DNA of 64,000 bases. Source: Fodinibacter sp963800505 (lineage in GTDB: Bacteria; Actinomycetota; Actinomycetes; Actinomycetales; Dermatophilaceae). Positions 24,079 to 33,000 of this stretch are shown piece after piece. The DNA lies in NCBI GenBank assembly GCA_963800505.1, contig CAWDBL010000016.1, positions 58,747 through 122,746 on the forward strand. Reading direction: 5' to 3'. Position numbers and translations under genes: made by a program. The notes under the pieces were generated by a model. The model had not been told where the DNA came from and searched no databases. It saw nothing but the letters and a program-made list of their open reading frames with translations. Every line of letters begins with the position of its first letter. Within the stretch, counting starts at the first letter, position 1.

Positions 24079-25028
24079 CCGAGCACCACCCCTACTCCGG
24101 TCACCATCAGCTGCAGGAGGGCGAGCGGCACCAGCCAGAGCCAGGCCAGCCGCTGCAGCTGGTCCTCGCGCAGCCGGGGCCACGCGACACGCACCCAGAT
24201 GACGCACACGGCCACCACGAAGCCCTTGAGCAGGGTCCACAGCCAGCCGAGGGTGTCGGAGAACGGCCCGTGCCACCCCCCGAGCCAGAGCGCGGAGAAC
24301 AGCAGCGACATCACCACGATGCCGGCGTACTCGGCGAGCAGGAAGAAGGCGAAGCGCAGGCCGGTGTACTCGGTCCAGGCGCCCATCACCAGCTCGGCGT
24401 CGGCGACCGGCATGTCGAACGGCGGCCGCTGCAGCTCGGCCACGGCGGCGACGAGGAACACGACCGCGCCCGGCAGCTGCCACAGCATCCACCACGGCGA
24501 CCAGCGGTCGGTGAGCGTCAGCAGGGACAGCGAGCCACCGGCCATGGCCATCGACGCGACGGCCAGCACGATCGGCAGCTCGTAGGACACGAGCTGCGCG
24601 GCGGCGCGCAGGCCCCCGAGCAGGGCGTACTTGTTGGCGCTGGCCCAGCCGGCCATCAGGGTGCCCAGCGCCCCCACCGAGGTGGCGGCGAGCACGAGCA
24701 CCACCGATGCGGGGACGTCGATGGCGGCCACGCCCGGTGCGATGGGGATGGTGGCCAGTGCCACGAGGTAGGGGATCAGCGCCACGGCGGGGGCGAGCCG
24801 GAACACCCACTTGTCCGCCGCGCGCGGCGTGATGTCCTCCTTCTGCACGAACTTCACGCCGTCGGCGACGAGCTGCGCCCAGCCGTGGTAGCCACCCGCG
24901 TACATCGGGCCCAGCCGGCCCTGCATGTGGGCCATCAGCTTGTGCTCGGTCTGGCCGACGAGCAGGGGCAGGGTCAGGAACGCGAGCAGCACCGCGACGG
25001 CCCGCACCGTCACCTCGAGCACGCTCAT
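24072..25028 (-). CDS. nuoH: Complex I subunit NuoH-like (first nuo locus)
   Basis: A 318-residue membrane subunit that links the peripheral and membrane arms and forms part of the quinone cavity. The loop QTEHKLMAHMQGRLGPMYAG is the NuoH E-R-K-x-x-(A/G)-x-x-Q-x-R-x-G-P-like region, but the usual E-R reads E-H. LQRPPFDMPVADAELVMGAW and TEYTGLRFAFFLLAEYAGIV match the conserved E-x-x-R-x-P-F-D and E-Y-S-G/R-F-x-x-F-x-x-x-E-Y motifs. The quinone-site acidic residues are thus mostly kept. ATG 25028 overlaps the nuoC stop (ATGA). NuoD, the normal partner at the quinone site, is absent from the locus. Confidence 0.92.
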   Translation of the reverse strand: MSVLEVTVRAVAVLLAFLTLPLLVGQTEHKLMAHMQGRLGPMYAGGYHGWAQLVADGVKFVQKEDITPRAADKWVFRLAPAVALIPYLVALATIPIAPGVAAIDVPASVVLVLAATSVGALGTLMAGWASANKYALLGGLRAAAQLVSYELPIVLAVASMAMAGGSLSLLTLTDRWSPWWMLWQLPGAVVFLVAAVAELQRPPFDMPVADAELVMGAWTEYTGLRFAFFLLAEYAGIVVMSLLFSALWLGGWHGPFSDTLGWLWTLLKGFVVAVCVIWVRVAWPRLREDQLQRLAWLWLVPLALLQLMVTGVGVVLGW

Positions 25029-25546
25029 CGCGGGCCCCACTCGGGCGGGGGCACGCCGGGCGCCTGCACGCGGCGGCGGCCGGGCGCCTTGCCCGAGTCG
25101 TGGCCCTCGCCGGGCTCCTTGCCGCCGGGCCACGGCTTGGAGGCGCGCGCGGCGAGCTGGAAGGACTTGCGCAGGGGCGTGCCCTCGAACCCGTCGGGCA
25201 GCAGCAGCGGGCGGATCGGCAGGCCGCTGCCGTCGTCGAACCCCTCGAAGTCGATGCCGAACATCTCGTAGGTCTCGCGCTCGTGCCAGGCGGCCCCCGC
25301 GAAGATGCCGGTCACCGACTCGACGGGTGCGCCGTCGGCGACGCGGGTCACGAGCAGGATGCCGCGCAGCGCGCCGGGGGTGCTCACGTCGAGCAGGTGG
25401 GCGGTGACGTCGAAGCCCGGTGCGGCCTCGTCGTAGGTGCGGTCGACGGCGGTGAGCCAGTCGAAGAACGTGAAGCCCTCGTCGCGTGCGGCCGCGAGGG
25501 AGACGCCCCACGCCTCGACCTCGACCACACGCGTCTCGTCAGCCAC
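25025..25546 (-). CDS. nuoC: Complex I subunit NuoC-like (first nuo locus)
   Basis: A 173-residue protein of the complex I 30-kDa family. The defining signature is WHERETYEMFGIDFEGFDDG at residues ~85-105, followed by IRPLLLPDGFEGTPLRKSF, the normal C-terminal end of the domain. After that comes a ~35-residue Pro/Gly-rich tail (WPGGKEPGEGHDSGKAPGRR). It is not fused to NuoD, and the gene downstream is nuoH directly, so nuoD is missing rather than fused. Start at 25546 (MADETRVVEV); the stop overlaps the nuoH ATG. It would sit in the peripheral arm next to NuoB and NuoI. Confidence 0.9.
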   Translation of the reverse strand: MADETRVVEVEAWGVSLAAARDEGFTFFDWLTAVDRTYDEAAPGFDVTAHLLDVSTPGALRGILLVTRVADGAPVESVTGIFAGAAWHERETYEMFGIDFEGFDDGSGLPIRPLLLPDGFEGTPLRKSFQLAARASKPWPGGKEPGEGHDSGKAPGRRRVQAPGVPPPEWGPR

Positions 25547-25712
25547 GTCGGCAGCCTATCGACCACCGGCTCGGGCCACGCGGCAGACGCGCTCAGGGCC
25601 ACACCGACGCGGTCGGCGCCGCGCGGGCAGGCCCGGGTGGTGCGGGGGTGCGGCCGTGCGGCGGTGTGCCCCCGCGGCAGCGCTCAGCGCCGCCGCGGCC
25701 GCGCGGCCCCGC

Positions 25713-26342
25713 TCAGCGCCAGACCGGCGCGACGTCCTTCCGGTACCCGCGGCCCCAGACCGAGCTCATGACGGCAAAGACCGGACCGGGGACGTTCTCC
25801 TTGAACGCCGCCTGCTCCTGCGGCGACGCACCGTCGGTGACCCACGCGAAGAACCGCCCGGCGAAGGCTGGGCTGCGCTTGCCGAACTCGCGCCCCATGG
25901 CCTTGATCTCCGGGTCGTCGGAGTGCTCGAGGTAGAACGCCTCGATCTCGGCCTCCTCGTGGTCGAGGTGCCGCACGGTGGCCGCCCGCAGGTCGACCAT
26001 CGCCTCGCGGGCTGCCGCGACCCGGGCGGCGCTGGGGTCTCGCGCCAGGCCGTTCATCTCCTCGCGGGCGACCTGGAGCGCCCCCGCCATCACCTCGTGC
26101 TCCGCATCCATCTCGTCCAGCAGGGTTCGCGGGACGCCGGCGCGCTCGAGGTGCGGCCAGGCGATCTCGTGCTCGCCCTCGTGGTGGTCGCTGAGCATCT
26201 CGTCGAAGTTGGCCCAGGCCCTGCCGAGCGCGGCCGCCCGTGTGGTGTCCCCCGGCGCCAAGGCGTCGAGGGCGGACACGAAACGGTCGAGGTCGCGCCG
26301 GAACGCGAGGTGGATGACCTTGTTCATGCTCATCGTCGGCAT
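25713..26342 (-). CDS. Hemerythrin domain protein
   Basis: A 209-residue protein with a four-helix hemerythrin HHE fold. Metal-ligand candidates are HLAFRRDLDRF (first His), DHHEGEHEIAWPHL (HxxxE/H segment), MDAEHEVMAGAL and VRHLDHEEAEIEAFY (H-x-x-H-E/D-E-x-E). These are the carboxylate and His residues for a di-iron site. The C-terminal 60 residues (GKRSPAFAGRFFAWVTDGAS) are an extra helical region. HHE proteins bind O2, NO or act in iron/redox sensing. The gene lies between nuoC and the DUF2568-like gene on the same strand, with 166 bases before nuoC, suggesting it belongs to the redox locus without being essential to it. Confidence 0.85.
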   Translation of the reverse strand: MPTMSMNKVIHLAFRRDLDRFVSALDALAPGDTTRAAALGRAWANFDEMLSDHHEGEHEIAWPHLERAGVPRTLLDEMDAEHEVMAGALQVAREEMNGLARDPSAARVAAAREAMVDLRAATVRHLDHEEAEIEAFYLEHSDDPEIKAMGREFGKRSPAFAGRFFAWVTDGASPQEQAAFKENVPGPVFAVMSSVWGRGYRKDVAPVWR

Positions 26343-26400
26343 GGCCCCAGCGTAGGGACGGGGTCGGACGCCGACCAGCGGGTTTGCCGCTCAGCGCCGC

Positions 26401-26817
26401 TCAGCGCGGCTCGGCGTCGGCCCGCGGGAGCGCGACCTGGGCCACGACCACCGCGATGCCGGCGATGCCGACGAACCAGCCCCACCAGGGGTAGCCACCC
26501 TGGAGCAGCCCGTCGGCGGTGAAGAGGCACAGCAGCGCCGACACCACCAGGCGCGGCGTTGTGGGGAACCGCCGTGTCGCCCTCGGTGCCATGAACAGCC
26601 CCCAGAACGCGAGGATGCCGGCCGTCGCCACCGCCGCCGTCAGCCAGCCGGCCAGGCCCCCTCCGCCCGTCTGGTAGAAGATCAGCGCAATGCCGCCGAA
26701 CAGCGCGAGCTCGACCGCGAAGGCGACCACGGCGAGCACGAACAGGCTCGGGGTCGACATCATCTCGGCGCCGTGGCCGGGGGTGGGCGTGTCGCGCTGC
26801 GGGGCGTCGTCGCTCAC
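26401..26817 (-). CDS. Small membrane protein, DUF2568 (YrdB-like)
   Basis: A 138-residue protein with four hydrophobic helices after a polar N-terminus: SLFVLAVVAFAVELALFGGI, LTAAVATAGILAFWGLFMAP, RLVVSALLCLFTADGLLQGG and WGWFVGIAGIAVVVAQVAL. The F-x-x-E-L-A and W-G-x-F-x-A-P-R-A segments fit the YrdB/DUF2568 family, whose function is unknown. The GTG at 26817 overlaps the nuoB stop as GTGA, so it is translationally coupled to nuoB. A start at 26762 (MMSTPSL) is an alternative that would drop the polar leader. Family assignment is moderately sure. Confidence 0.65.
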   Translation of the reverse strand: MSDDAPQRDTPTPGHGAEMMSTPSLFVLAVVAFAVELALFGGIALIFYQTGGGGLAGWLTAAVATAGILAFWGLFMAPRATRRFPTTPRLVVSALLCLFTADGLLQGGYPWWGWFVGIAGIAVVVAQVALPRADAEPR

Positions 26818-27416
26818 GGCCGGGTCACGAGGTCGCGGGTCACCTCGCCGGCGGCGGCGGTGCGGTGGCCGGCATACCGCGCCGGTGCCACGGCGGTGCG
26901 GCCGGGCTGGCGGGCCGCGATCGAGGCGCCGCTGAGGCGCTCGTCGGCGATCTTCTCCTGCAGCCGGATGATGCCCTGCAGCAGCGCCTCGGGCCGGGGC
27001 GGGCAGCCGGGCACGTAGACGTCGACGGGGATGAGCTGGTCGACGCCCTTGGTGACGGAGTACGAGTCCCAGTACGGCCCACCGGAGTTGGAGCAGGCGC
27101 CGAACGAGATCACGTACTTCGGCTCCGGCATCTGGTCGTAGAGGCGGCGGATCGCCGGCGCCATCTTGTCGGTGACCGTGCCGGACACGATCATCAGGTC
27201 GGCCTGGCGCGGGCCGGGCGCGAACGGGATGACGCCGAGCCGCATGAAGTCGTGGCGGCCCATCGAGGTGGCGATGAACTCGATCGCACAGCAGGCGAGG
27301 CCGAAGTTGAAGACCCACAGCGAGTAGCGGCGGCCCCAGTTGAGGACGACCCGGATCGGCTTGGGGGCGTGCTCGGCGACGGGCCCCACCCGGGGCATCG
27401 GCAGGTCGACGCTCAC
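26814..27416 (-). CDS. nuoB: Complex I subunit NuoB-like (first nuo locus)
   Basis: A 200-residue peripheral-arm subunit that ligates cluster N2, the last iron-sulfur centre before quinone. All four Cys ligands are present: C42-C43 (FGLACCAIEF), C108 (FGACSNSGGPYWD) and C138 (VYVPGCPPRPEALL). The spacing matches the family. The C-terminal 40 residues (SIAARQPGRTAVAPARYAGH) are an extra basic tail. GTG 27416 is the start, before VDLPMPRVGP. It is divergent from the PPTase gene with 18 bases between the two starts, so the nuoB promoter must lie inside the PPTase region or expression comes from elsewhere. Confidence 0.92.
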   Translation of the reverse strand: MSVDLPMPRVGPVAEHAPKPIRVVLNWGRRYSLWVFNFGLACCAIEFIATSMGRHDFMRLGVIPFAPGPRQADLMIVSGTVTDKMAPAIRRLYDQMPEPKYVISFGACSNSGGPYWDSYSVTKGVDQLIPVDVYVPGCPPRPEALLQGIIRLQEKIADERLSGASIAARQPGRTAVAPARYAGHRTAAAGEVTRDLVTRP

Positions 27417-27434
27417 GAGTGGCACCCTAGCCCC

Positions 27435-28121
27435 ATGGGCCGGGTGCGGGCGGTGCGACGGGCCTCGACCTCGCGGATCTCGCTGGTGGCGACGCAGGGC
27501 TCGGTGGACGCCGAGGTGCTGCTGCCGCCGGAGCGGGAGCTGGTGCGGGGGGTCGCCGCGGAGCGGCTGGCCGAGTTCGCCGCCGGGCGGCACTGTGCGC
27601 GCCTCGCCCTCGCCGCGCTCGACCCGCGGCTCGCCGGGATGCCGGTGCTCCGCGACCGTCGAGGGGCACCCGAGTGGCCGAGGGGGGTCGTGGGCAGCGT
27701 CACGCACTGCGCCGGGTGGACCGGCGCGGTCGTGGCCCGCTCGCGCGGCTCGTGGCTCGGTCGCGGCGTCACCGGCATCGGGCTGGATGCCGAGCCGATC
27801 GCCCCGCTGCCGGCGGGTGTGGTCGAGGTGGTCGCGTCGGTCGAGGAGCGTGCGGCGCTGGCGCGGCTGGGAGCCGAGCGGCCCGGCATCCCGTGGGAGA
27901 CGCTGCTGTTCTGCGCGAAGGAGGCCACCTACAAGGCGTGGTACCCGCTGACCGGTTCGGTCGTCGGGCACGACGCGGTGCGGGTGGAGCTGTCACCTGC
28001 GGGTGGCTTCACGGCCGTGGCCTCGGCGGACGACGCCACGGGGCGGCCGGCGACCCTGAAGGTGCACGGCCGATGGCGGACCGGCCCGAGGGTGGTCGTG
28101 GTGCTCGGCGTCATCCCCTGA
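27435..28121 (+). CDS. 4'-phosphopantetheinyl transferase (EntD/Sfp type)
   Basis: A 228-residue PPTase that transfers phosphopantetheine from CoA to a carrier-protein serine. Landmarks are GRHCARLALAAL, the GSVTHCAGW turn (EntD-type P-loop-like motif), the metal Asp in GIGLDAEPIAP and the F-C-A-K-E-A-x-Y-K-A motif (LLFCAKEATYKAWYP). ATG 27435 is the first good start. It is on the opposite strand to its neighbours nuoB and the M1 peptidase. The nearest carrier domain is the PCP of the Pls/PosA-like synthetase two genes away (Ser539), which is the likely substrate. Its last codons and terminator-like hairpin are duplicated 480 bases downstream. Confidence 0.9.
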   Translation: MGRVRAVRRASTSRISLVATQGSVDAEVLLPPERELVRGVAAERLAEFAAGRHCARLALAALDPRLAGMPVLRDRRGAPEWPRGVVGSVTHCAGWTGAVVARSRGSWLGRGVTGIGLDAEPIAPLPAGVVEVVASVEERAALARLGAERPGIPWETLLFCAKEATYKAWYPLTGSVVGHDAVRVELSPAGGFTAVASADDATGRPATLKVHGRWRTGPRVVVVLGVIP

Positions 28122-28177
28122 CGTCGAACGTGGGTGAAGATCGTCGGCTGGGCGACGGGAAACACCCACGTCCGCGG
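28104..28177 (+). repeat. 74-bp direct repeat, copy 1, overlapping the PPTase 3' end
   Basis: These 74 bases cover the last five codons of the PPTase gene and a hairpin after its stop. They recur at 28586-28659 with three mismatches. The hairpin has 9-bp outer arms (ACGTGGGTG / CACCCACGT) and a 5-bp inner stem (CGTCG / CGACG); it may be the gene's transcription terminator, although no U-run follows. Confidence 0.85.
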
Positions 28178-28199
28178 TGCGTGCACAACCCACCCTGGG

Positions 28200-28245
28200 C
28201 TACCGCCTGGTAGGTGCAGGGAACACTCCACCTACGAGGCGGTAG
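28200..28245. repeat. 17-bp inverted-repeat hairpin (REP-like element)
   Basis: CTACCGCCTGGTAGGTG at 28200-28216 pairs with CACCTACGAGGCGGTAG at 28229-28245, with one mismatch and a 12-base loop. The left arm recurs exactly at 50513-50529 next to another hairpin, so this is a dispersed element. The right arm merges into the first unit of the tandem array. Confidence 0.8.
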
Positions 28246-28507
28246 GCCACGCGAGGTGGGCCGCACGTACGAGGCAGTGGACCGGCGAGGTATGCCGCCC
28301 GTACGAGGCAGTGGACCGGCGAGGTATGCCGCCCGTACGAGGCAGTGGACCGGCGAGGTATGCCGCTCCGTACGAGGCGGTAGGCCACGCGAGGTGTGCC
28401 GCCCGTACGAGGCAGTGGACCGGCGAGGTAGGCCGCCCGTACGAGGCAGTGGGCCACGCAAGGTATGCCGCTCCCACCGGGCGGTAGGCCACGCAAGGTA
28501 TGCCGCA
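28232..28507. repeat. Tandem array of about eight 34-35 bp units
   Basis: Unit starts (GTACGAGG or variant) are at 28232, 28267, 28301, 28335, 28370, 28405, 28439 and 28474. Consensus begins GTACGAGGCAGTGGACCGGC and continues GAGGTATGCCGCCC. Two unit types alternate, one with GCAGTGGACCGGC and one with GCGGTAGGCCACGC. The unit length is not a multiple of three and neither strand has a convincing gene, so it is non-coding. Confidence 0.9.
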
Positions 28508-28585
28508 GCCCGAGGTCCGATCACTCGGCCCGGGGTTGCCACAGCCGACGACCAGTCGATGGCGTGGCCCGGAAGTACTGGTGCC

Positions 28586-28659
28586 CTCGGCGTCGCCCCC
28601 TGACCTCGAACGTGGGTGAAGATCGTCGGCTGGGCGACGGGAAACACCCACGTCCGCGG
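28586..28659 (+). repeat. 74-bp direct repeat, copy 2
   Basis: This is the second copy of the PPTase-end repeat at 28104-28177, with the hairpin intact (three mismatches in 74 bases). It lies just after the tandem array and 19 bases before the M1 peptidase stop codon. Together the copies bracket the array, as expected if one ancestral 3' end was duplicated during the insertion or expansion of the array. Confidence 0.85.
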
Positions 28660-28677
28660 GAGGTGACGGGGCGGCGG

Positions 28678-30003
28678 TCAGCGGGCGGTGACCGCTGCGC
28701 CGACCAGGGGTGGCAGCGCCGGCTCGCACAGCCACGGCTCGAGGAGCCGGTCGGCGTCGATGCCGACCTCGTCGCGGGCCAGGGCGAGGAAGTCGGCCGT
28801 GGTGACGACGCCGAAACGGTGGCGGTCGACCCACGCGCGCAGCAGGCCGAAGAACCGGTCGTCGCCGACGGCGCGGCGCAGCGTGTGCAGGGTCAGTGCG
28901 CCCCGCTTGTAGACCCGGTCGTCGAAGACCCGGTGCGGCCCGGGGTCGGTGAGCACCAGGTCCTGCGGCAGGCGGGCCAGCACGACGTGGTGCCGCTCGG
29001 CCTCCTCCTGCGCGGTCGTGCGCCCGATCGACTCCGACCACAGCCACTCGGCGTAGCAGGCGAAGCCCTCGTGCAGCCAGATGTCGCGCAGCGAGGCGGC
29101 GGTGACGGTGTTGCCGAACCACTGGTGGGCCAGCTCGTGGGCGATGAGCCGCTGCGCCTCCCAGGACCGGCTGAGGTGGTTGCTGCCGAAGGTGGACAGG
29201 GTCTGCGACTCCAGCGGGATCTCGAGCGGGTCGTCGGTCACCACCACGGTGTAGCCGTCGAAGGGATAGGGCCCGAAGAGGCCCGAGAAGATCTCGAGCA
29301 TGCGGGGCTGGTCGGCGAACGCGGTGCGGGCGGCCGGCATCCGGGCCCGGGGTGCGACGAGCGCGCTCGGCGCGGTGCCAGAACTCGCCTGCGGCTCGAG
29401 CTCGTAGCGCCCGATCTGCAGGGTCGCGAGGTAGGTGGCCATCGGCACCTGCTGCTCGTGCACCCACTCGACCCGCCGCCCCACCCGGCGCTGTGAGGTG
29501 AGGATGCCGTTGGAGACGACCCGGTAGCCGGGGTCGGTGCGCACGGTGACGGTGTAGGTGGCCTTGTCGGACATCCGGTCGTTGCACGGGAACCAGGTCG
29601 GGGCGCCGTGCGGCTGGGCGGCCACGATGACGCCGTCGGTGAGCTCCTCCCAGCCGCTCGGGCCGTCGGGACCGGGCATCGGGCGGGGCCGCCCGCGGTA
29701 GGCGATCACCACCCCGAGCTCGGCGCCAACGGCGACCGGGGCCCGCAGGCGGATCCGCAGCCGCGACGACCGGTGGGTCCAGCGGGCGACGGACGCGCCG
29801 GTGAGGCGCAGCGAGGTGACCTGCAGGGCGTGCAGGTCGAGCACCACCTCGGGCAGGGCCTGCGTGGCGGTGAGGCGCAGGTGGGCCCGGCCCTCGAGGT
29901 GGTTGTCGGCGACCTTGTACTGCAGGTCGAGGTCGTAGTGCTCGACCTGGAACCGCGCGTCGCCGTGGCCGGGCAGGTAGGGGTCGACGCCTCCGCCGTT
30001 CAC
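28678..30003 (-). CDS. M1 family aminopeptidase
   Basis: A 441-residue zinc aminopeptidase, short for the M1 family because it lacks the C-terminal helical domain of the ~850-residue forms. The zinc site is complete: H289, E290, H293 (IAHELAHQWFGN) and E312 (WLHEGFACYAEW). Residues ~1-190 form the N-terminal beta domain (YDLDLQYKVADNHLEGRAHL). The usual G-x-M-E-N exopeptidase loop reads EIPLESQTLSTF. The GTG at 30003 overlaps the stop of the upstream synthetase gene as GTGA, so the two are translationally coupled. No signal peptide is visible. A role in processing or hydrolysing the synthetase product is plausible but unproven. Confidence 0.88.
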   Translation of the reverse strand: MNGGGVDPYLPGHGDARFQVEHYDLDLQYKVADNHLEGRAHLRLTATQALPEVVLDLHALQVTSLRLTGASVARWTHRSSRLRIRLRAPVAVGAELGVVIAYRGRPRPMPGPDGPSGWEELTDGVIVAAQPHGAPTWFPCNDRMSDKATYTVTVRTDPGYRVVSNGILTSQRRVGRRVEWVHEQQVPMATYLATLQIGRYELEPQASSGTAPSALVAPRARMPAARTAFADQPRMLEIFSGLFGPYPFDGYTVVVTDDPLEIPLESQTLSTFGSNHLSRSWEAQRLIAHELAHQWFGNTVTAASLRDIWLHEGFACYAEWLWSESIGRTTAQEEAERHHVVLARLPQDLVLTDPGPHRVFDDRVYKRGALTLHTLRRAVGDDRFFGLLRAWVDRHRFGVVTTADFLALARDEVGIDADRLLEPWLCEPALPPLVGAAVTAR

Positions 30004-33000
30004 TCGTCCTCCGTCCAGGGTCCGACCGGGTTGCCGATCCATCTCGTCTTGTCGGGCACCGACTCTCCGCGCATCACCAGCGACACCGGGCCGACCGTGG
30101 CGTGCCGGCCGATGCGGGCCGCCGGCAGGATCACCGAGTTCGGGCCCAGTGTTCCGCCGTCGGCGATGGTGACACGATCCATCGACAGGATGCGGTCGTG
30201 GAACAGGTGAGTTTGCACGACGCACCCCCGGCCGACGGTGGCGCCGGCCCGCAGGTCGATGAGGTCGGCCTCGGGCAGCCAGTAGGTCTCGCACCAGACG
30301 CCGCGGCCGATCCGTGAGCCCATCGCCCGCAGCCACGCGTTGAGCACGGCCGTGCCGGTGGCGGCGCGGGCGAACCACGGTGCCGCGATGACCTCCACGA
30401 AGGTGTCGGCCAGCTCGTTGCGCCAGACGAACGAGCTCCACAGGGGGTGCTCGGAGGGGCGCATCCGCCCGACCAGCAGCCACTTGGCGAGCACGGTGAG
30501 CGCCCCGCCGAGCAGGCCCGCCACCAGCAGCACCGGGCCGCCGAACAGCACGGCCCACACGGGCCCGCGGTCGAGCAGGGCGGCCAGGGCTGCGGCGGCG
30601 AGCACGACGAGCAGCACGTGCAGCCACACCGGCACCACGCGGCAGACCTCGACCAGGGCCCGGGCCACCTTCAGGCGGCGCGGCGGGGCGTAGGTGCGGG
30701 CGGTGTCGGTGTCGTCGTGGTCGCGCCGCAGCGGGCGCGGCGGGCTGCCCAGCCACGACGTGCCGGCCTTGGCGGCACCGCGCTGAGGTGCCGCCGAGAG
30801 CACCGCGACCAGGGCCTTCTTGGGCACCCGGCGGCCGGGGGCGGCCATCCCGGAGTTGCCGACGAAGGCCCCTTTCCCGACCCGCACGTGCTCGACGCGC
30901 AGCCAGCCACCGCCGAGCTCGTAGCCACCGACGAGGGTGTCGTCGGCGAGGAAGGCGCCGGCGCCGACCCGCACGAACGGCGGGATCATCAGCACCGTCG
31001 AGGCCTCGACGTCGGAGCCGATGTCGGCCCCCAGCGCCCGTAGCCACGCGGGGGTGAGCCCCGAGGAGTAGAGCGGGAACAACCAGGTGCGGGCTTCGTC
31101 GAGCACCCGCAGGATCGACCACGCCTGCCACGCCTGCCGGCCGTGCACCGGGTGGTGCCCGACCTCCAGGCCCAGCGAGAGCAGCCGCACCGCCACCAGC
31201 ACCAGCGCGGCCAGCACCACCACCCCGACCACGGTCGCGGGCAGGAGCCAGAGCGCCGCCGTGCGCACGGCATCCGCGATGCCTGTTGCGCGGGTGAGCG
31301 CGGGGACGGCCACGGCCAGCCCCGCCACCACGGCGACGATCGGCAGGAGCGCCAGCACGACGGCCGAGGTGGCGTAGGCCGCGAGCCAGGCCGGCCGGTT
31401 GGGGGGGCGGTCGTCGCCCCAGGGGCCGCGGGCGGTGCCGGAGAACAGGGCGGGCGCTCCCGACCACGCTTCGCCTGCCGGGATGACGCCGAAGACCGCG
31501 GACCCGGCCGCGACCTCGGCCCCGTCGCCGACATCGGCACCGGGCAGCAGGGTGCTGCGCGCGCCGACCCGGGCGTCGGCGCCGACACGCACCCGGCCGA
31601 TGTGCAGGTGGCCGCCGTCGAGCCAGTGGCCGGCGAGGTCGACCTCGGGCTCGATGGAGCAGCCCCGGCCGAGGGTGAGCAGCCCGGTGACCGGCGGGAC
31701 GCTGTGCAGGTCGACGTGCTCGTCGACCCGGCACCCGAGCAGGCGGGCGTAGACCTTGACCAGCGGCGCCGACGACAGGCCGGTGGAGCCGAGCTCGTCG
31801 ACGAGGCGCTCGGCGAGCCACAGCCGCAGGTGCACCGCGCCGCCCCGCCGGTAGCGCCCAGGTCCGATGCCGCGGAGCACGACCCGGGCGGCCGCGGCGC
31901 CGAGCAGCACCCGGCCGGGCGGGCTGACGAGCAGCACCCAGCCGAGCAGCACCCAGCCCCAGCGCACGTCGGGGAGCCAGTCGATGCCGAGGACCCCGCG
32001 GCCCACGAGGGCGCCGAGGCCGACCCAGGTGAGCCAGCGGAGGGCGCCGATCGAGCGCAGGCCCACGGACGCGACCACCTGGGCGGCCTGGGTCTTCAGG
32101 GGCACCGGGAGCACCGCCGAGTTCTGCCGTCCGGTGGGGGTGGCCATGTCGTCGAGGGCGGCCCCCAGCTCGGCCACCCCGGGGTGGTCGTAGACGTCGG
32201 CGACGGTGACCTCGGGGAAGCGCTCACGCAGCCGGCTGACGAGCTGCGCCGCGGTGAGGCTGCCGCCGCCGAGGTCGAAGAAGTCGTCGTCGGGCCCGGA
32301 CGGCGCGCCGCCGAGGATGGCGGTCCAGTGGCCCGCCACCCAGGCCGCGGTGCCCTCGACGCCCGGCGTCTGCTCAGATGCCGCCGTGCCCGACTGCCCG
32401 GGCGGCGGCCAGGGCAGGGCGTCGCGGTCGATCTTGCCGGAGGTGCGGGTCGGCAGCGTGTCGACCACCGCCAGCCGCGGGACGAGCGCGGCCGGCATCG
32501 CCCGGCGCAGCCGCTCGACCGCGGCCTTGGCATCGAAGCCCGGCTCGGTGGTGACGTAGCCGACCAGCAGGCTGTTGCCGGCCTCGCTGCGACGCACCGC
32601 GGCCGCGGCACCGCTCACCCCGGGGAGCGCGAGGAGGGCGCTGTCGACCTCGCCGAGCTCGATGCGCCGGCCCCCGACCTTGACCTGGTCGTCGGCCCGA
32701 CCGTCGAAGACCAGGCCCTCGCCGTCGAACCGCACGATGTCTCCGCTGCGGTAGGCGCGGTCCCAGCCCAGGGTGGGCATCGCGGCATACACCTGCGCGT
32801 CCTTGGCCGGGTCGAGGTAGCGGGCCAGCCCGACGCCGCCGATGATCAGCTCGCCCGGCTGGCCGTCGGGCACGCGGTTGCCCTGCGGGTCGACGACGGC
32901 GAGGTCCCAGCCGTCGAGGGGCAGCCCGATGCGCACCGGGGGCTCGCCGGTGAGCCGGGCGCCGCAGGCGACGACGGTGGCCTCGGTGGGGCCGTAGGTG

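Noticed and set aside
17235..24585. Very long plus-strand ORFs (up to 645 codons) over the first nuo locus
   Set aside because: They are rich in His, Asp, Gln and Arg and lack any motif; the minus strand encodes clear Nuo subunits with overlapping start/stop codons.
28214..28603. Plus-strand ORF across the 34-35 bp tandem array (for example MQGTLHLRGG)
   Set aside because: Unit length of 34-35 is not a multiple of three, so the reading shifts between units; there is no ribosome site or conserved protein.
28104..28659. CRISPR array
   Set aside because: The repeats abut with no unique spacers, unit types vary, and no cas gene is in the window.
28678..31821. 1,047-codon frame including the M1 peptidase
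   Set aside because: Only the last 441 codons show M1 motifs; the rest is the shadow of the synthetase. A GTG overlapping the synthetase stop is a better start.
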